Source of the DNA: Candidatus Staskawiczbacteria bacterium
GTDB lineage: Bacteria > Patescibacteriota > Minisyncoccia > Minisyncoccales > Staskawiczbacteraceae
Length of the DNA stretch: 44,955 nt
Assembly: GCA_903845295.1 (NCBI GenBank)
Contig: CAIMWV010000032.1
Location: 1 to 44,955, forward strand
Direction: 5' to 3'
Every line of letters begins with the position of its first letter. The first letter of the stretch is position 1. The notes beneath the pieces are model-generated. The model did not search any database. It saw nothing but the letters and a program-made list of their open reading frames with translations, and was not told the DNA's origin. The position numbers and the translations under genes were made by a program. This document shows positions 25,003-31,260 of the stretch, piece after piece.

Positions 25003-25176
25003 ATGAGAGTTTTAAAAGAAAAAAATATAAGAAAACTTACTAAAATGGGAGCTGGGTTTAGTATGGGTTTAACCTTGCCGATTGAAATTATAGATAAATT
25101 GGGTTGGAAAGAACATCAAAAAGTTGTTGTTAAGTTGTCTGGCAAAAAGATTATTATTCAAGACTGGCAGAAATAA
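25003..25176 (+). CDS. AbrB/MazE-like small DNA-binding protein (57 aa)
   Basis: Below the track's length cut-off. The translation starts MRVLKEKNIRKLTKMGAGFS and continues MGLTLPIEIIDKLGW, then HQKVVVKLSGKKIIIQDW. This is the swapped-hairpin AbrB/SpoVT/MazE pattern with its 'LP.EI...LG' core. Such proteins are antitoxins or transition-state regulators. No toxin-like ORF is adjacent: the next gene on this strand is the LeuA-domain unit, so it is an orphan. It could regulate the downstream promoter, but that is only positional inference. Confidence 0.75.
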   Translation: MRVLKEKNIRKLTKMGAGFSMGLTLPIEIIDKLGWKEHQKVVVKLSGKKIIIQDWQK

Positions 25177-25204
25177 AGTAGGTGTTAAAAATTTAGGGAA
25201 ATAA

Positions 25205-25233
25205 TTGACAAGAATATTGAGTTGGCATAAAAT
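25205..25233 (+). promoter_or_regulatory. consensus promoter of the LeuA-domain unit
   Basis: TTGACA, exactly 17 bases, TAAAAT. The predicted start site (about 25240) is only a few bases before the leader-peptide ATG. Confidence 0.8.
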
Positions 25234-25243
25234 AAAAATAATC

Positions 25244-25300
25244 ATGAACTGCGGAATTTCCAAGAATATAATTAACCTCATCATTATTAACCTCTCTTAG
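25244..25300 (+). CDS. Ile/Leu-rich attenuator leader peptide (18 aa)
   Basis: MNCGISKNIINLIIINLS then TAG. Seven of 18 residues are Ile (ATT, ATA and ATC codons) and two are Leu (CTC). It starts about 4 nt after the predicted transcription start, so it would be translated as an almost leaderless mRNA. Its stop codon abuts the 5' arm of an antiterminator, and a terminator hairpin follows 36 bases on. The downstream gene is a homologue of the leucine/isoleucine-sensing domain of LeuA/CimA. This is the arrangement of classic ilv/leu transcription attenuation. The peptide is too short for homology, so the call depends on this layout. Confidence 0.65.
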   Translation: MNCGISKNIINLIIINLS

Positions 25301-25364
25301 AGAAGGAGCGTTTTTGCAAATAAAAAAGTAAAGCGCCTCTTCTCAAAAAGAGGTTTTGTTTTTT
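25300..25364 (+). promoter_or_regulatory. antiterminator/terminator switch (transcription attenuator)
   Basis: Terminator: CCTCTT (25336-25341), loop, AAGAGG (25348-25353), then TTTTGTTTTTT. Antiterminator: GAGAAGGAGCG (25300-25310) can pair with CGCCTCTTCTC (25334-25344), 9 of 11 positions, helped by TTTTT/AAAAA, which removes the terminator's left arm. A ribosome finishing at the TAG would cover 25300-25310 and favour termination. One stalled on the Ile codons would leave it free. Confidence 0.65.
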
Positions 25365-25438
25365 ATAAACCCTTTTTGAGGAGTTTCTGCGCGTGGCAGA
25401 AGCTCTTACAGGTCGTTGTCAATCAAGGAGACAGGAGC

Positions 25439-25888
25439 ATGGAAGCAGACAGAAAGTTTTTCACTGCGGTCGGCGATTGCAGCTCATCAAAGCTGCCGGG
25501 GCATGATTGCAACACGCATGTGATTTTGAAGGTGGAAATCCTGAGAACGGGAGAAGCTAAGCGCGGCCACGATTCTGGGATAGGCCACTTAGATGCGTTT
25601 AACAGAACGCTCAGGCCATTAATCATTCCTAGCTTTGGCCGGCTGAAGACCGTTGAGGTAGTTGATTTCTGCGCATCTGCCAGGAGCGACGGTTCGCTTG
25701 ATGTCGCAATAACCGTCGGAGACAAAGGCGGCGGGGATGGGAAGTGGACCGGGAAGTCCGCAAAACCTGATTGTGCCATCGCCATTCTTGATGCGTTGGT
25801 TGATGCGTATGATCTGGCGCTTTGCGATTTGTTGGTTGCAACACCAGTTGCAACATCCAAAAGCAAGGAGGCGGTTGTTGCAGTCTAA
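25439..25888 (+). CDS. stand-alone LeuA/CimA allosteric (dimerisation) domain protein
   Basis: 149 residues beginning at the ATG after AAGGAGACAGG; the track's longer start is in the leader. It aligns with the C-terminal regulatory domain of 2-isopropylmalate synthase/citramalate synthase. GHDSGIGHLDAFNRTLRPLI matches the 'GNGPVDA...AL' turn. VEVVDFCASARSDGSLDVAITV matches 'L.DY.V......DA.V.V.V'. GKWTGKSAKPDCAIAILDALV matches the 'G.G.S.DIIEAS..AL' strand-helix. The catalytic HMGL-like barrel is absent, and the full start and stop argue against simple truncation. It may be a free leucine/isoleucine sensor. It is GC-rich, has a strong SD, and a private promoter, attenuator and terminator. Confidence 0.75.
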   Translation: MEADRKFFTAVGDCSSSKLPGHDCNTHVILKVEILRTGEAKRGHDSGIGHLDAFNRTLRPLIIPSFGRLKTVEVVDFCASARSDGSLDVAITVGDKGGGDGKWTGKSAKPDCAIAILDALVDAYDLALCDLLVATPVATSKSKEAVVAV

Positions 25889-25916
25889 TCCCCTATTCCA
25901 TGTTCGTTAGCGTATG

Positions 25917-25945
25917 GCCGTGTCGTGTATGCACGGCTTTTTTTT
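25917..25945 (+). terminator. terminator of the LeuA-domain unit
   Basis: GCCGTG, 9-base loop, CACGGC and eight T. Confidence 0.9.
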
Positions 25946-25972
25946 ATTCGTTTCTTATGATAAATTAAAACA

Positions 25973-27199
25973 ATGACTCTGAAAAAAATAATTAAGAAAA
26001 TCACGCCGAAATTTTTATTGCAGGCTTATCACTTTTGTTGGGCTTTATCGGGAGCTGTTGTTTTTGGTTTTCCGGGATACAACAAGAATTTGAAAATAAT
26101 CGGAGTGACCGGCACGAGCGGAAAATCTACTACAGTTGATTTTATAACCAGAATTTTAGAACAAGCAGGTTATAAAGTAGCTTCTGTTTCTTCGATCAGA
26201 TTCAAAGTCGGAGAGAAGGAGTGGGAAAATAAATACAAAATGACGATGCCCGGCAGATTTGTTATACAAAAACTTTTGAGCCAGGCAAAAAAAGCCGGGT
26301 GCAAGTACGTTGTTTTGGAGGTCACATCAGAAGGCATCAGGCAGTTCCGCCATAAATTTATAAATTTTGACACAGCCGTTTTTACAAATTTAACTCCGGA
26401 GCACATTGAGAGCCACGGCGGTTTTGAAAATTACAGAAATGAAAAGTTGAAGTTATTCAGGGCGACAGAAAATATTCATATTATCAATACAGACGATGAA
26501 AATGCCAAATATTTTTTAGATATTCCGGCAAAGAAAAAAGTTGTTTTCAGCCTTAAAGATGCAAAGAATATCCAAACACAAAACGGCATCAGTTTTGAAT
26601 TTCAAGGCCAAAAATTTCAACTTAATCTGTCAGGAGAATTTAATATCTATAATGCCCTGGCGGCGATTTGCGTTGCCAAAGCTTACGGAGTCAGTTTGGA
26701 GGTTTGTAAAAAAGCATTGGAAAGTGCAAAAGGAATTTCGGGAAGAATGGAAATCATTTCTGAAAGCCCATTTAAGGTTATAGTTGATTATGCGCATACT
26801 CCCGAACAGCTTGAAGCAGTCTATAAAACCTTTAAGGATGAAAGGTTAATTTGCGTATTGGGTTCTTGCGGTGGCGGGAGAGATAAATGGAAAAGGCCCG
26901 AGCTGGGAAAATTAGCCGGCAAATATTGCAAAGAGATTATAATTACAAATGAAGATCCCTATGATGAAAATCCAATGGAAATTATAAATCAAGTTGCAGA
27001 AACCGCCGGTAAAAATGCTAAAAAAATATTAGACAGGAAAGAGGCTATAGGATCAGCAATAAAATCGGCAAAGCCGGGAGATGTTGTTGTGATTACAGGA
27101 AAAGGGTCGGAGCCATGGATGTGTCTGGAAAACGGCAAAAAGATTCCATGGGACGACCGTGAAATTGTCCGTAAAGAAATTTCAAAATTAAAAAAATAG
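25973..27199 (+). CDS. Mur ligase family protein (MurE-like)
   Basis: ATP-dependent amino-acid ligase of peptidoglycan precursor synthesis. The P-loop IGVTGTSGKSTTVDFI is at about 42-57. VVLEVTSEGIRQFRHKFINFDTAVFTNL is a MurE-type segment, followed by HIESHGGFENY, the ligase His/Asn region and a C-terminal domain with VIVDYAHTPEQLEAV and ITGKGSE. At 408 residues it lacks the normal N-terminal UDP-binding domain, so the P-loop is about 65 residues earlier than in E. coli. The diaminopimelate-recognition motif DNPR is replaced (NEDPYDENP), so the added amino acid cannot be predicted. No SD. Confidence 0.83.
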   Translation: MTLKKIIKKITPKFLLQAYHFCWALSGAVVFGFPGYNKNLKIIGVTGTSGKSTTVDFITRILEQAGYKVASVSSIRFKVGEKEWENKYKMTMPGRFVIQKLLSQAKKAGCKYVVLEVTSEGIRQFRHKFINFDTAVFTNLTPEHIESHGGFENYRNEKLKLFRATENIHIINTDDENAKYFLDIPAKKKVVFSLKDAKNIQTQNGISFEFQGQKFQLNLSGEFNIYNALAAICVAKAYGVSLEVCKKALESAKGISGRMEIISESPFKVIVDYAHTPEQLEAVYKTFKDERLICVLGSCGGGRDKWKRPELGKLAGKYCKEIIITNEDPYDENPMEIINQVAETAGKNAKKILDRKEAIGSAIKSAKPGDVVVITGKGSEPWMCLENGKKIPWDDREIVRKEISKLKK

Positions 27200-27211
27200 T
27201 TTATATTTTTT

Positions 27212-27231
27212 ACCGCTTCAGGCGGTTTTTG
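27212..27231 (+). terminator. terminator after the Mur ligase gene
   Basis: ACCGC, TTCA loop, GGCGGT and T-run. Confidence 0.75.
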
Positions 27232-27246
27232 TTTGTATAGACCTTG

Positions 27247-27274
27247 ACTCTCCACCAATTAATTGGTGGAGAGT
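27247..27274. promoter_or_regulatory. 28-bp perfect palindrome touching the -35 box
   Basis: ACTCTCCACCAATT followed by its exact reverse complement with no spacer. The last T is the first base of the TTGACA box. Position and symmetry fit an operator for a dimeric repressor or activator. Confidence 0.65.
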
Positions 27275-27301
27275 TGACAATTAAATTAAAGTTGGTAAAG
27301 T
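27274..27301 (+). promoter_or_regulatory. promoter for the LMW-PTP-like gene
   Basis: TTGACA, 16-base spacer, TAAAGT, about 75 bases ahead of the GTG at 27375. Confidence 0.6.
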
Positions 27302-27374
27302 ATCATTAATCCTTTGTCTGCTAAAACTGGACATGAGGTTCCTCTGGTTGCCGGAGGGGAAAGGCGGGTGCATT

Positions 27375-27815
27375 GTGAAAGTTTTATGCATAGATAGCGA
27401 TGGCTCAACTGTAAGTTTCATGCTGGAAACAGCTCTTAGGAATGTTTGCATTAAGGCCGGGATTCCTGTCGAAATCAACAGCGGATCCTGTTCAGCGCCA
27501 GCCGGAAGGATACATGAAAATTGTTTCAGGGCTTTGACTGAAGCGGGCCTGAAACCGAAAGACCGGCCATGCAAACGTGCTGATTCTATCCCTGATTTGC
27601 ACGAATATGTGTTGGTCATCGGCTCATTGTCAATTCAGGAAGAAGCGACAACGAAGCTGATCGGCGACGGTCCCGGCCCCGCAGTCATTTTGACGGGGCT
27701 GCAAGAACCGGCAAATGACAGCTTGGAGGAATATCAAAGATGCATGAAGGCTGTTATTCTCGCTGTTTCAGACCTTTTGCTTAAGGTAGACGCATTGCGC
27801 ACGGTCATCTCATGA
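27375..27815 (+). CDS. low-molecular-weight protein-tyrosine-phosphatase-fold protein lacking the catalytic residues
   Basis: 146 residues from the GTG at 27375, preceded by purine-rich GGAGGGGAAAGGCGGG. The track's ATG at 27333 gives an extra 14 residues without family match. The start VKVLCIDSDGSTVSFMLETALR aligns with the LMW-PTP/ArsC opening 'ILFVCTGNxCRSPMAEALLR'. AGIPVEINSGSC..PAGRIHENCFRALTEAGL and LHEYVLVIGS follow as in that fold. The phosphate-loop Cys becomes Asp and its Arg becomes Val, so it should not be a phosphatase. It may be a binding or regulatory protein. GC-rich, with a private promoter, palindromic operator and terminator. Confidence 0.7.
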   Translation: MKVLCIDSDGSTVSFMLETALRNVCIKAGIPVEINSGSCSAPAGRIHENCFRALTEAGLKPKDRPCKRADSIPDLHEYVLVIGSLSIQEEATTKLIGDGPGPAVILTGLQEPANDSLEEYQRCMKAVILAVSDLLLKVDALRTVIS

Positions 27816-27830
27816 TATTCGGTCTTTGAT

Positions 27831-27858
27831 GGGGAACAGTCCGCTGCTCCCTTTTTTT
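27831..27858 (+). terminator. terminator of the LMW-PTP-like gene
   Basis: GGGGAACAG, TCCG loop, CTGCTCCC and seven T, with one mismatch and a bulge. Confidence 0.8.
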
Positions 27859-27931
27859 GTAGTTTGATTTTTATTTCAATTTATGGTAAGGTATAAAAGA
27901 GATATGAAAGTCTCTTTTTTATTTTACTATT

Positions 27932-28075
27932 ATGGAAAAAGCAATAAAATTTTCCAATTCTATCAGAAAATTTGTCCGCAGGCAAAAGGCGCAGATAAGG
28001 CGTCAGTTTTCAGATGCAAAGAAACAGGAAGAATTGATTAAAGAGATATATAATAAACTTAATCCGGTTAAATAA
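27932..28075 (+). CDS. hypothetical basic small protein (47 aa)
   Basis: Below the track cut-off. The translation starts MEKAIKFSNSIRKFVRRQKA and continues to KLNPVK: one long, basic, probably helical segment with repeated Arg/Lys and Gln. Two bases separate its stop from the ATG of the NIF3-like gene, so the two are probably translated from one mRNA. Size and charge resemble small ribosome-associated proteins, but no family was recognised. No SD; the leader holds AAGGTATAAAAG. Confidence 0.65.
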   Translation: MEKAIKFSNSIRKFVRRQKAQIRRQFSDAKKQEELIKEIYNKLNPVK

Positions 28076-28077
28076 TC

Positions 28078-29046
28078 ATGAAAATTGCTGATATACAAAA
28101 ATTAGCCATAAAAATGGGCATTGAGTCTGATTTCAGGGGCAAAAAAGGTGTACAAAAATTATTGGATTCAAAAAAGCAGAAATTTGATAAGCTTTCCGGC
28201 AAAGAAAAGGAAGAATTTGATAAAGATGCGCTGGAAAATCCTTATTTAGATTCCGGAGTTTATAATATCGCCCAGGACAAAGAGATAAAAAGAGTTTTGG
28301 TCGGGATAGATATAGGTCCCGATGAAATTTTGATTGCGAAAGAATTGAGTGTTGAGCCGGGTCGAAGCATTGATTTGGTTATCGCCCATCATCCGGTTGG
28401 AAAAGGATTGGCCCAGCTGGCGGATGTTATGGAATTGCAGGCAGATGTTTATAATTATTATGGCGTACCGATAAATGTTGCGGAAGGACTGATGAGAGAA
28501 AGAATTTCAGAGGTTGCCAGAGGCGTGAATGCATCAAATCATCAGAGAACAGTTGATGCGGCCAGGCTTTTGAAAATTAATTTGATGAATTCCCATACAC
28601 CTTGCGATAATTTGGCAGCCAAATTTTTGAGGGATTTTATAGATTCAAAATTAAAGAAAATAGAGAGAGTCGGCGAACTGGTAAGCGCATTGAAAGAAAT
28701 CCCGGAATATAAAGAAGCAATGAAGATCGGGGTCGGTCCTAAAATATTCGTTGGTTCTCCGGAAAACCATTGCGGAAAAATTGCCTTGTCTGAAATTACC
28801 GGCGGAACAGAAGGCTCGTCAAAACTTTACGAAAAAATGGCGCAGGCCGGAGTTGGAACCGTTGTGGGTATGCACATTTCAGAAGAGCACAAAAAAGAAG
28901 CGGAACTGGCCCATATCAATATTGTAATAGCCGGCCATATTTCTTCTGATTCTTTAGGAGTCAATTTATTTATGGACGAATTGGAAAAGAAAGGGATTGA
29001 AATTATCCCCTGTTCTGGTTTTACCAGATTTTCAAGAGTCAAATAA
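28078..29046 (+). CDS. NIF3/DUF34-family metal-binding protein
   Basis: Member of the widespread NIF3 (YbgI/DUF34, sometimes 'GTP cyclohydrolase 1 type 2') family, a hexameric di-metal protein of uncertain substrate. The metal ligands fit IDLVIAHHPVGKGL (His-His, about 98-111), MNSHTPCDN (about 176-184) and the C-terminal MHISEEHKKEAELAHINIVIAGHISSDSLG (His..Glu, about 262-291). The N-terminal 60 residues are an extra helical region (KKGVQKLLDSKKQKFDKL). At 322 residues it is complete. It follows the 47-aa ORF with no gap and ends at a CCGCC/GGCGG terminator. Confidence 0.82.
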   Translation: MKIADIQKLAIKMGIESDFRGKKGVQKLLDSKKQKFDKLSGKEKEEFDKDALENPYLDSGVYNIAQDKEIKRVLVGIDIGPDEILIAKELSVEPGRSIDLVIAHHPVGKGLAQLADVMELQADVYNYYGVPINVAEGLMRERISEVARGVNASNHQRTVDAARLLKINLMNSHTPCDNLAAKFLRDFIDSKLKKIERVGELVSALKEIPEYKEAMKIGVGPKIFVGSPENHCGKIALSEITGGTEGSSKLYEKMAQAGVGTVVGMHISEEHKKEAELAHINIVIAGHISSDSLGVNLFMDELEKKGIEIIPCSGFTRFSRVK

Positions 29047-29057
29047 GCTTATTTTTG

Positions 29058-29088
29058 AAAAGCCGCCCTTCAATCGAGGCGGTTTTTT
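29058..29088 (+). terminator. GGCGG-type terminator, copy 1
   Basis: AAAGCCGCC, loop CTTCAATCGA, GGCGG and TTTTTT. Nearly the same sequence recurs at 30893 and 31216. Confidence 0.85.
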
Positions 29089-29102
29089 CATAAATTAAAT
29101 AT

Positions 29103-29131
29103 TTGACTTGCATAATATATAATTGTAATAT
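29103..29131 (+). promoter_or_regulatory. consensus promoter of the HD-protein gene
   Basis: TTGACT, 17-base spacer, TAATAT. A leader of about 120 bases follows. Confidence 0.75.
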
Positions 29132-29145
29132 TTTAGCAGACCTAG

Positions 29146-29208
29146 AGCTTTTCTCCGCCAGTGCGGCAAAGAGCTTTAAGGTTCCGAAGGAGTATTGTGC
29201 GCCTTCGG
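29146..29208 (+). promoter_or_regulatory. structured leader with two hairpins before the HD-protein gene
   Basis: AGCT...CCGC-CAGT-GCGG...AGCT, then CCGAAGG (29184-29190), 11-base loop, CCTTCGG (29202-29208) and a pyrimidine-rich TTGTTCTTTTC. The second resembles a weak terminator, so attenuation is possible. Confidence 0.5.
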
Positions 29209-29256
29209 TTGTTCTTTTCACTTTTGATTTGCGCGCCAACGCAGGAAGGAGCGGAG

Positions 29257-30846
29257 ATGATCAGCTTAGGTTATCTGCTTAGGCATCCCCGCTCTGTTCA
29301 GATCGGGGACACTTCTTTTTTTTCATCTAAGACTCCGTGTCTAAGAACTTTGGACACTTTCTGTTGGTGGTTGAGACGGCAACGTTGGTTTCAGCCGTTT
29401 CTCAAGGAAGACAATTTCGGAAAGCTTCGCCACAACCAGGTAACCGGCCGGTGCTTAACAGCTCTTTATTTGTTAAGGTTAAAGCAAGAATACTTCGACA
29501 AAATGGATGACGGACGGGAACCGGATTGGGTGAAATCTTTCTCTGCTGAAATGGTCCGCTATTTTGACAAAGAATGGACAATTGAGGGCGCACCCAACCA
29601 ATCGCGGATAGTTCCCTTACTTCCTTTTGCCGGCATCGGCTATGTTGTTTTTCTGGACGGGTTCACTGAACAGACCGGCGAGGTTTTCGGCCTACACCGG
29701 CTTATGGGAATTCGGCAGCTTGCTTCTCTTCATGACCCGACGCTGATCGGCGGAAAATTCCGCGAGTGCCCATTGCCGTTTCTGCATACCCGATACATCC
29801 ACGTGTTAGATACAATGGCGCTGGCGACACTCATGGGGACAAGATGCGGATTGGATCAAAGCGACTTCATCCATTTGCGTGTTGCCGCACAAACCCACGA
29901 CGCCTTAACTCCAGCCGGCGGAGATTCGGTAAAGGTTATAGATTTCGACGGCTTGGATGAAGACAAACGCTATCCGGAGCTTTTTTCCCGCCCTGAATGG
30001 CCGGCATTCCGCGACAAGTACGGTTTGAACGAAGAGAAATTGGCTGCCGTAATATTGGGGAAGGGCCTTCTTGGAAAGATGCTGGACCTTTGCGATAAGT
30101 TAGCTTATGTCGGCCGTGACCTTTGGATGTTTTTGGGCAAGAATCCGCCCGGCCACGAAGCGTCACATCTTTTCCAGGACGAATACGACTGGATAATGCA
30201 CATCTTGAAAAAAGATCCTTATCCGTGTTCAGCGTGGAGCCATACCAGGATCATAAACAACGAATTGGTAATCACTGACAAAGAAAAGCTGGCAAAATTC
30301 TTGAAACTGCGTGCTTTGATGTTCAAGATCTTGTATAACAATGCTTCCTCCAGATATTTTGAGGCCGGGTTTGTGGCCGAACTTGCTAAAGTCCTTTACG
30401 ACGATGGGATTTTGACAAAAAAGAATCTGGTGGAAATGCGCGACGAAGAGCTTTTCATGATAATGGAAAACGCGCTCGGCATGCCGCACCATTATATAAT
30501 GGGCGATATCTCTCACAGTGAAGAACCAAGGGTGCAGCTTTTCGGCACAGCTGAACAGGCACTCCAGTTTGAGCGGGAAACAGGTAAAACTCATCCTGGC
30601 ACAATGACACATCTGGATGTCGCGCCCAAGCCCTCTGTCGGTTGCCTCCATACTTTCAAGGTCATGGAAAAAGGACGGGTGATGCCGTTCGCCGATGCTG
30701 ATCCGGCTATGGCGGATGTAATTGGAAGCATATTTGTTGACCCGAAGCCCTATCATATATTTTCTTACAATCTGGCTAAATTGTGCCGCAACCAAGCTTT
30801 GGCAACGCGGCTTATTTCCAGCCGGAACATGAGAATTGGAATCTAA
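29257..30846 (+). CDS. HD-domain phosphohydrolase-like protein
   Basis: 529 residues from the ATG after GGAAGGAG. The track's GTG at 29161 would add a basic extension from the leader. It resembles the dGTPase/SAMHD1-like HD superfamily: FLHTRYIHVLDTMALATLMG supplies the first His, and LRVAAQTHDALTPAGGDSVK the His-Asp pair where family members read 'LLHDxGHxPFxH'. A basic PFLKEDNFGKLRHNQVTGRC precedes the domain. The second half is helical with NNASSRYFEAGFVAELAKVL. The final metal ligand was not located. The substrate is probably a nucleotide, but this is unproven. It is GC-rich, with a private promoter, structured leader and terminator. Confidence 0.75.
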   Translation: MISLGYLLRHPRSVQIGDTSFFSSKTPCLRTLDTFCWWLRRQRWFQPFLKEDNFGKLRHNQVTGRCLTALYLLRLKQEYFDKMDDGREPDWVKSFSAEMVRYFDKEWTIEGAPNQSRIVPLLPFAGIGYVVFLDGFTEQTGEVFGLHRLMGIRQLASLHDPTLIGGKFRECPLPFLHTRYIHVLDTMALATLMGTRCGLDQSDFIHLRVAAQTHDALTPAGGDSVKVIDFDGLDEDKRYPELFSRPEWPAFRDKYGLNEEKLAAVILGKGLLGKMLDLCDKLAYVGRDLWMFLGKNPPGHEASHLFQDEYDWIMHILKKDPYPCSAWSHTRIINNELVITDKEKLAKFLKLRALMFKILYNNASSRYFEAGFVAELAKVLYDDGILTKKNLVEMRDEELFMIMENALGMPHHYIMGDISHSEEPRVQLFGTAEQALQFERETGKTHPGTMTHLDVAPKPSVGCLHTFKVMEKGRVMPFADADPAMADVIGSIFVDPKPYHIFSYNLAKLCRNQALATRLISSRNMRIGI

Positions 30847-30878
30847 AGCGTCCGCTATTTAGTGGACGCTGTTTTTTT
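30846..30878 (+). terminator. terminator of the HD-protein gene
   Basis: AGCGTCC, 10-base loop, GGACGCT and a run of eight T. Confidence 0.9.
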
Positions 30879-30892
30879 TATTCCAAACCAAA

Positions 30893-30929
30893 ACGCCATC
30901 TTTTAATTGAGGCGGTTTTTTGGTATAAT
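30893..30929 (+). promoter_or_regulatory. GGCGG-type terminator (copy 2) fused to an extended -10 promoter
   Basis: CGCC, 13-base loop, GGCG and TTTTTT, running directly into TGGTATAAT (an extended -10, 30921-30929). One compact element can stop one transcript and start the next. Confidence 0.6.
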
Positions 30930-31077
30930 AACTAAATTAAATTTTTACAACTAAAAGAATAAATTTATAAGCTCCACGAGGAACTTTTTTGTTTAAAATA
31001 AATCTGTATTTTGCCTTATTTAGTCGATTCATTGTTTTACGGGGCAATTATTATAATTAATATATTAAAAAAATAGC

Positions 31078-31179
31078 GTGGATTCTGGATATATATTATT
31101 AATAGGTTTGGGATCTTTTATCATCGGTATTTTTTTTGGAATTTATCTATCGCGCGCAAATAAAGCATTTCATAGCTAG
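31078..31179 (+). CDS. possible single-span membrane microprotein (33 aa)
   Basis: GTG start. The translation MDSGYILLIGLGSFIIGIFF continues to GIYLSRANKAFHS. One helix of about 20 hydrophobic residues with glycines is followed by a basic tail, the inside-positive pattern of a membrane microprotein. It has no SD and lies in a stretch (30930-31215) otherwise empty except for AT-rich DNA with TATAAT-like boxes. A chance ORF is possible. Confidence 0.35.
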   Translation: MDSGYILLIGLGSFIIGIFFGIYLSRANKAFHS

Positions 31180-31215
31180 TTGTATGCAACTTTTATTTCT
31201 CCTTAATTCTCAGAC

Positions 31216-31244
31216 AAGCCGCCTTTCAATTGAGGCGGTTTTTT
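31216..31244 (+). terminator. GGCGG-type terminator, copy 3
   Basis: AAGCCGCC, loop TTTCAATTGA, GGCGG and TTTTTT. It ends 16 bases before the next ATG, so that gene's transcript must start within or just after it, or read through. Confidence 0.8.
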
Positions 31245-31260
31245 GGTAGGATTATTTTAT

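Noticed and set aside
25069-25284. 71-aa minus-strand ORF
   Set aside because: It is antisense to the AbrB-like gene and the attenuator leader, both better supported.
27333-27374. ATG start at 27333 for the LMW-PTP-like gene
   Set aside because: The 14 extra residues do not match the fold, and the GTG at 27375 has a purine-rich leader and starts exactly at the family's first strand.
29161-29256. GTG start adding an Arg-rich extension to the HD protein
   Set aside because: The region forms leader hairpins and the ATG at 29257 has a strong SD.
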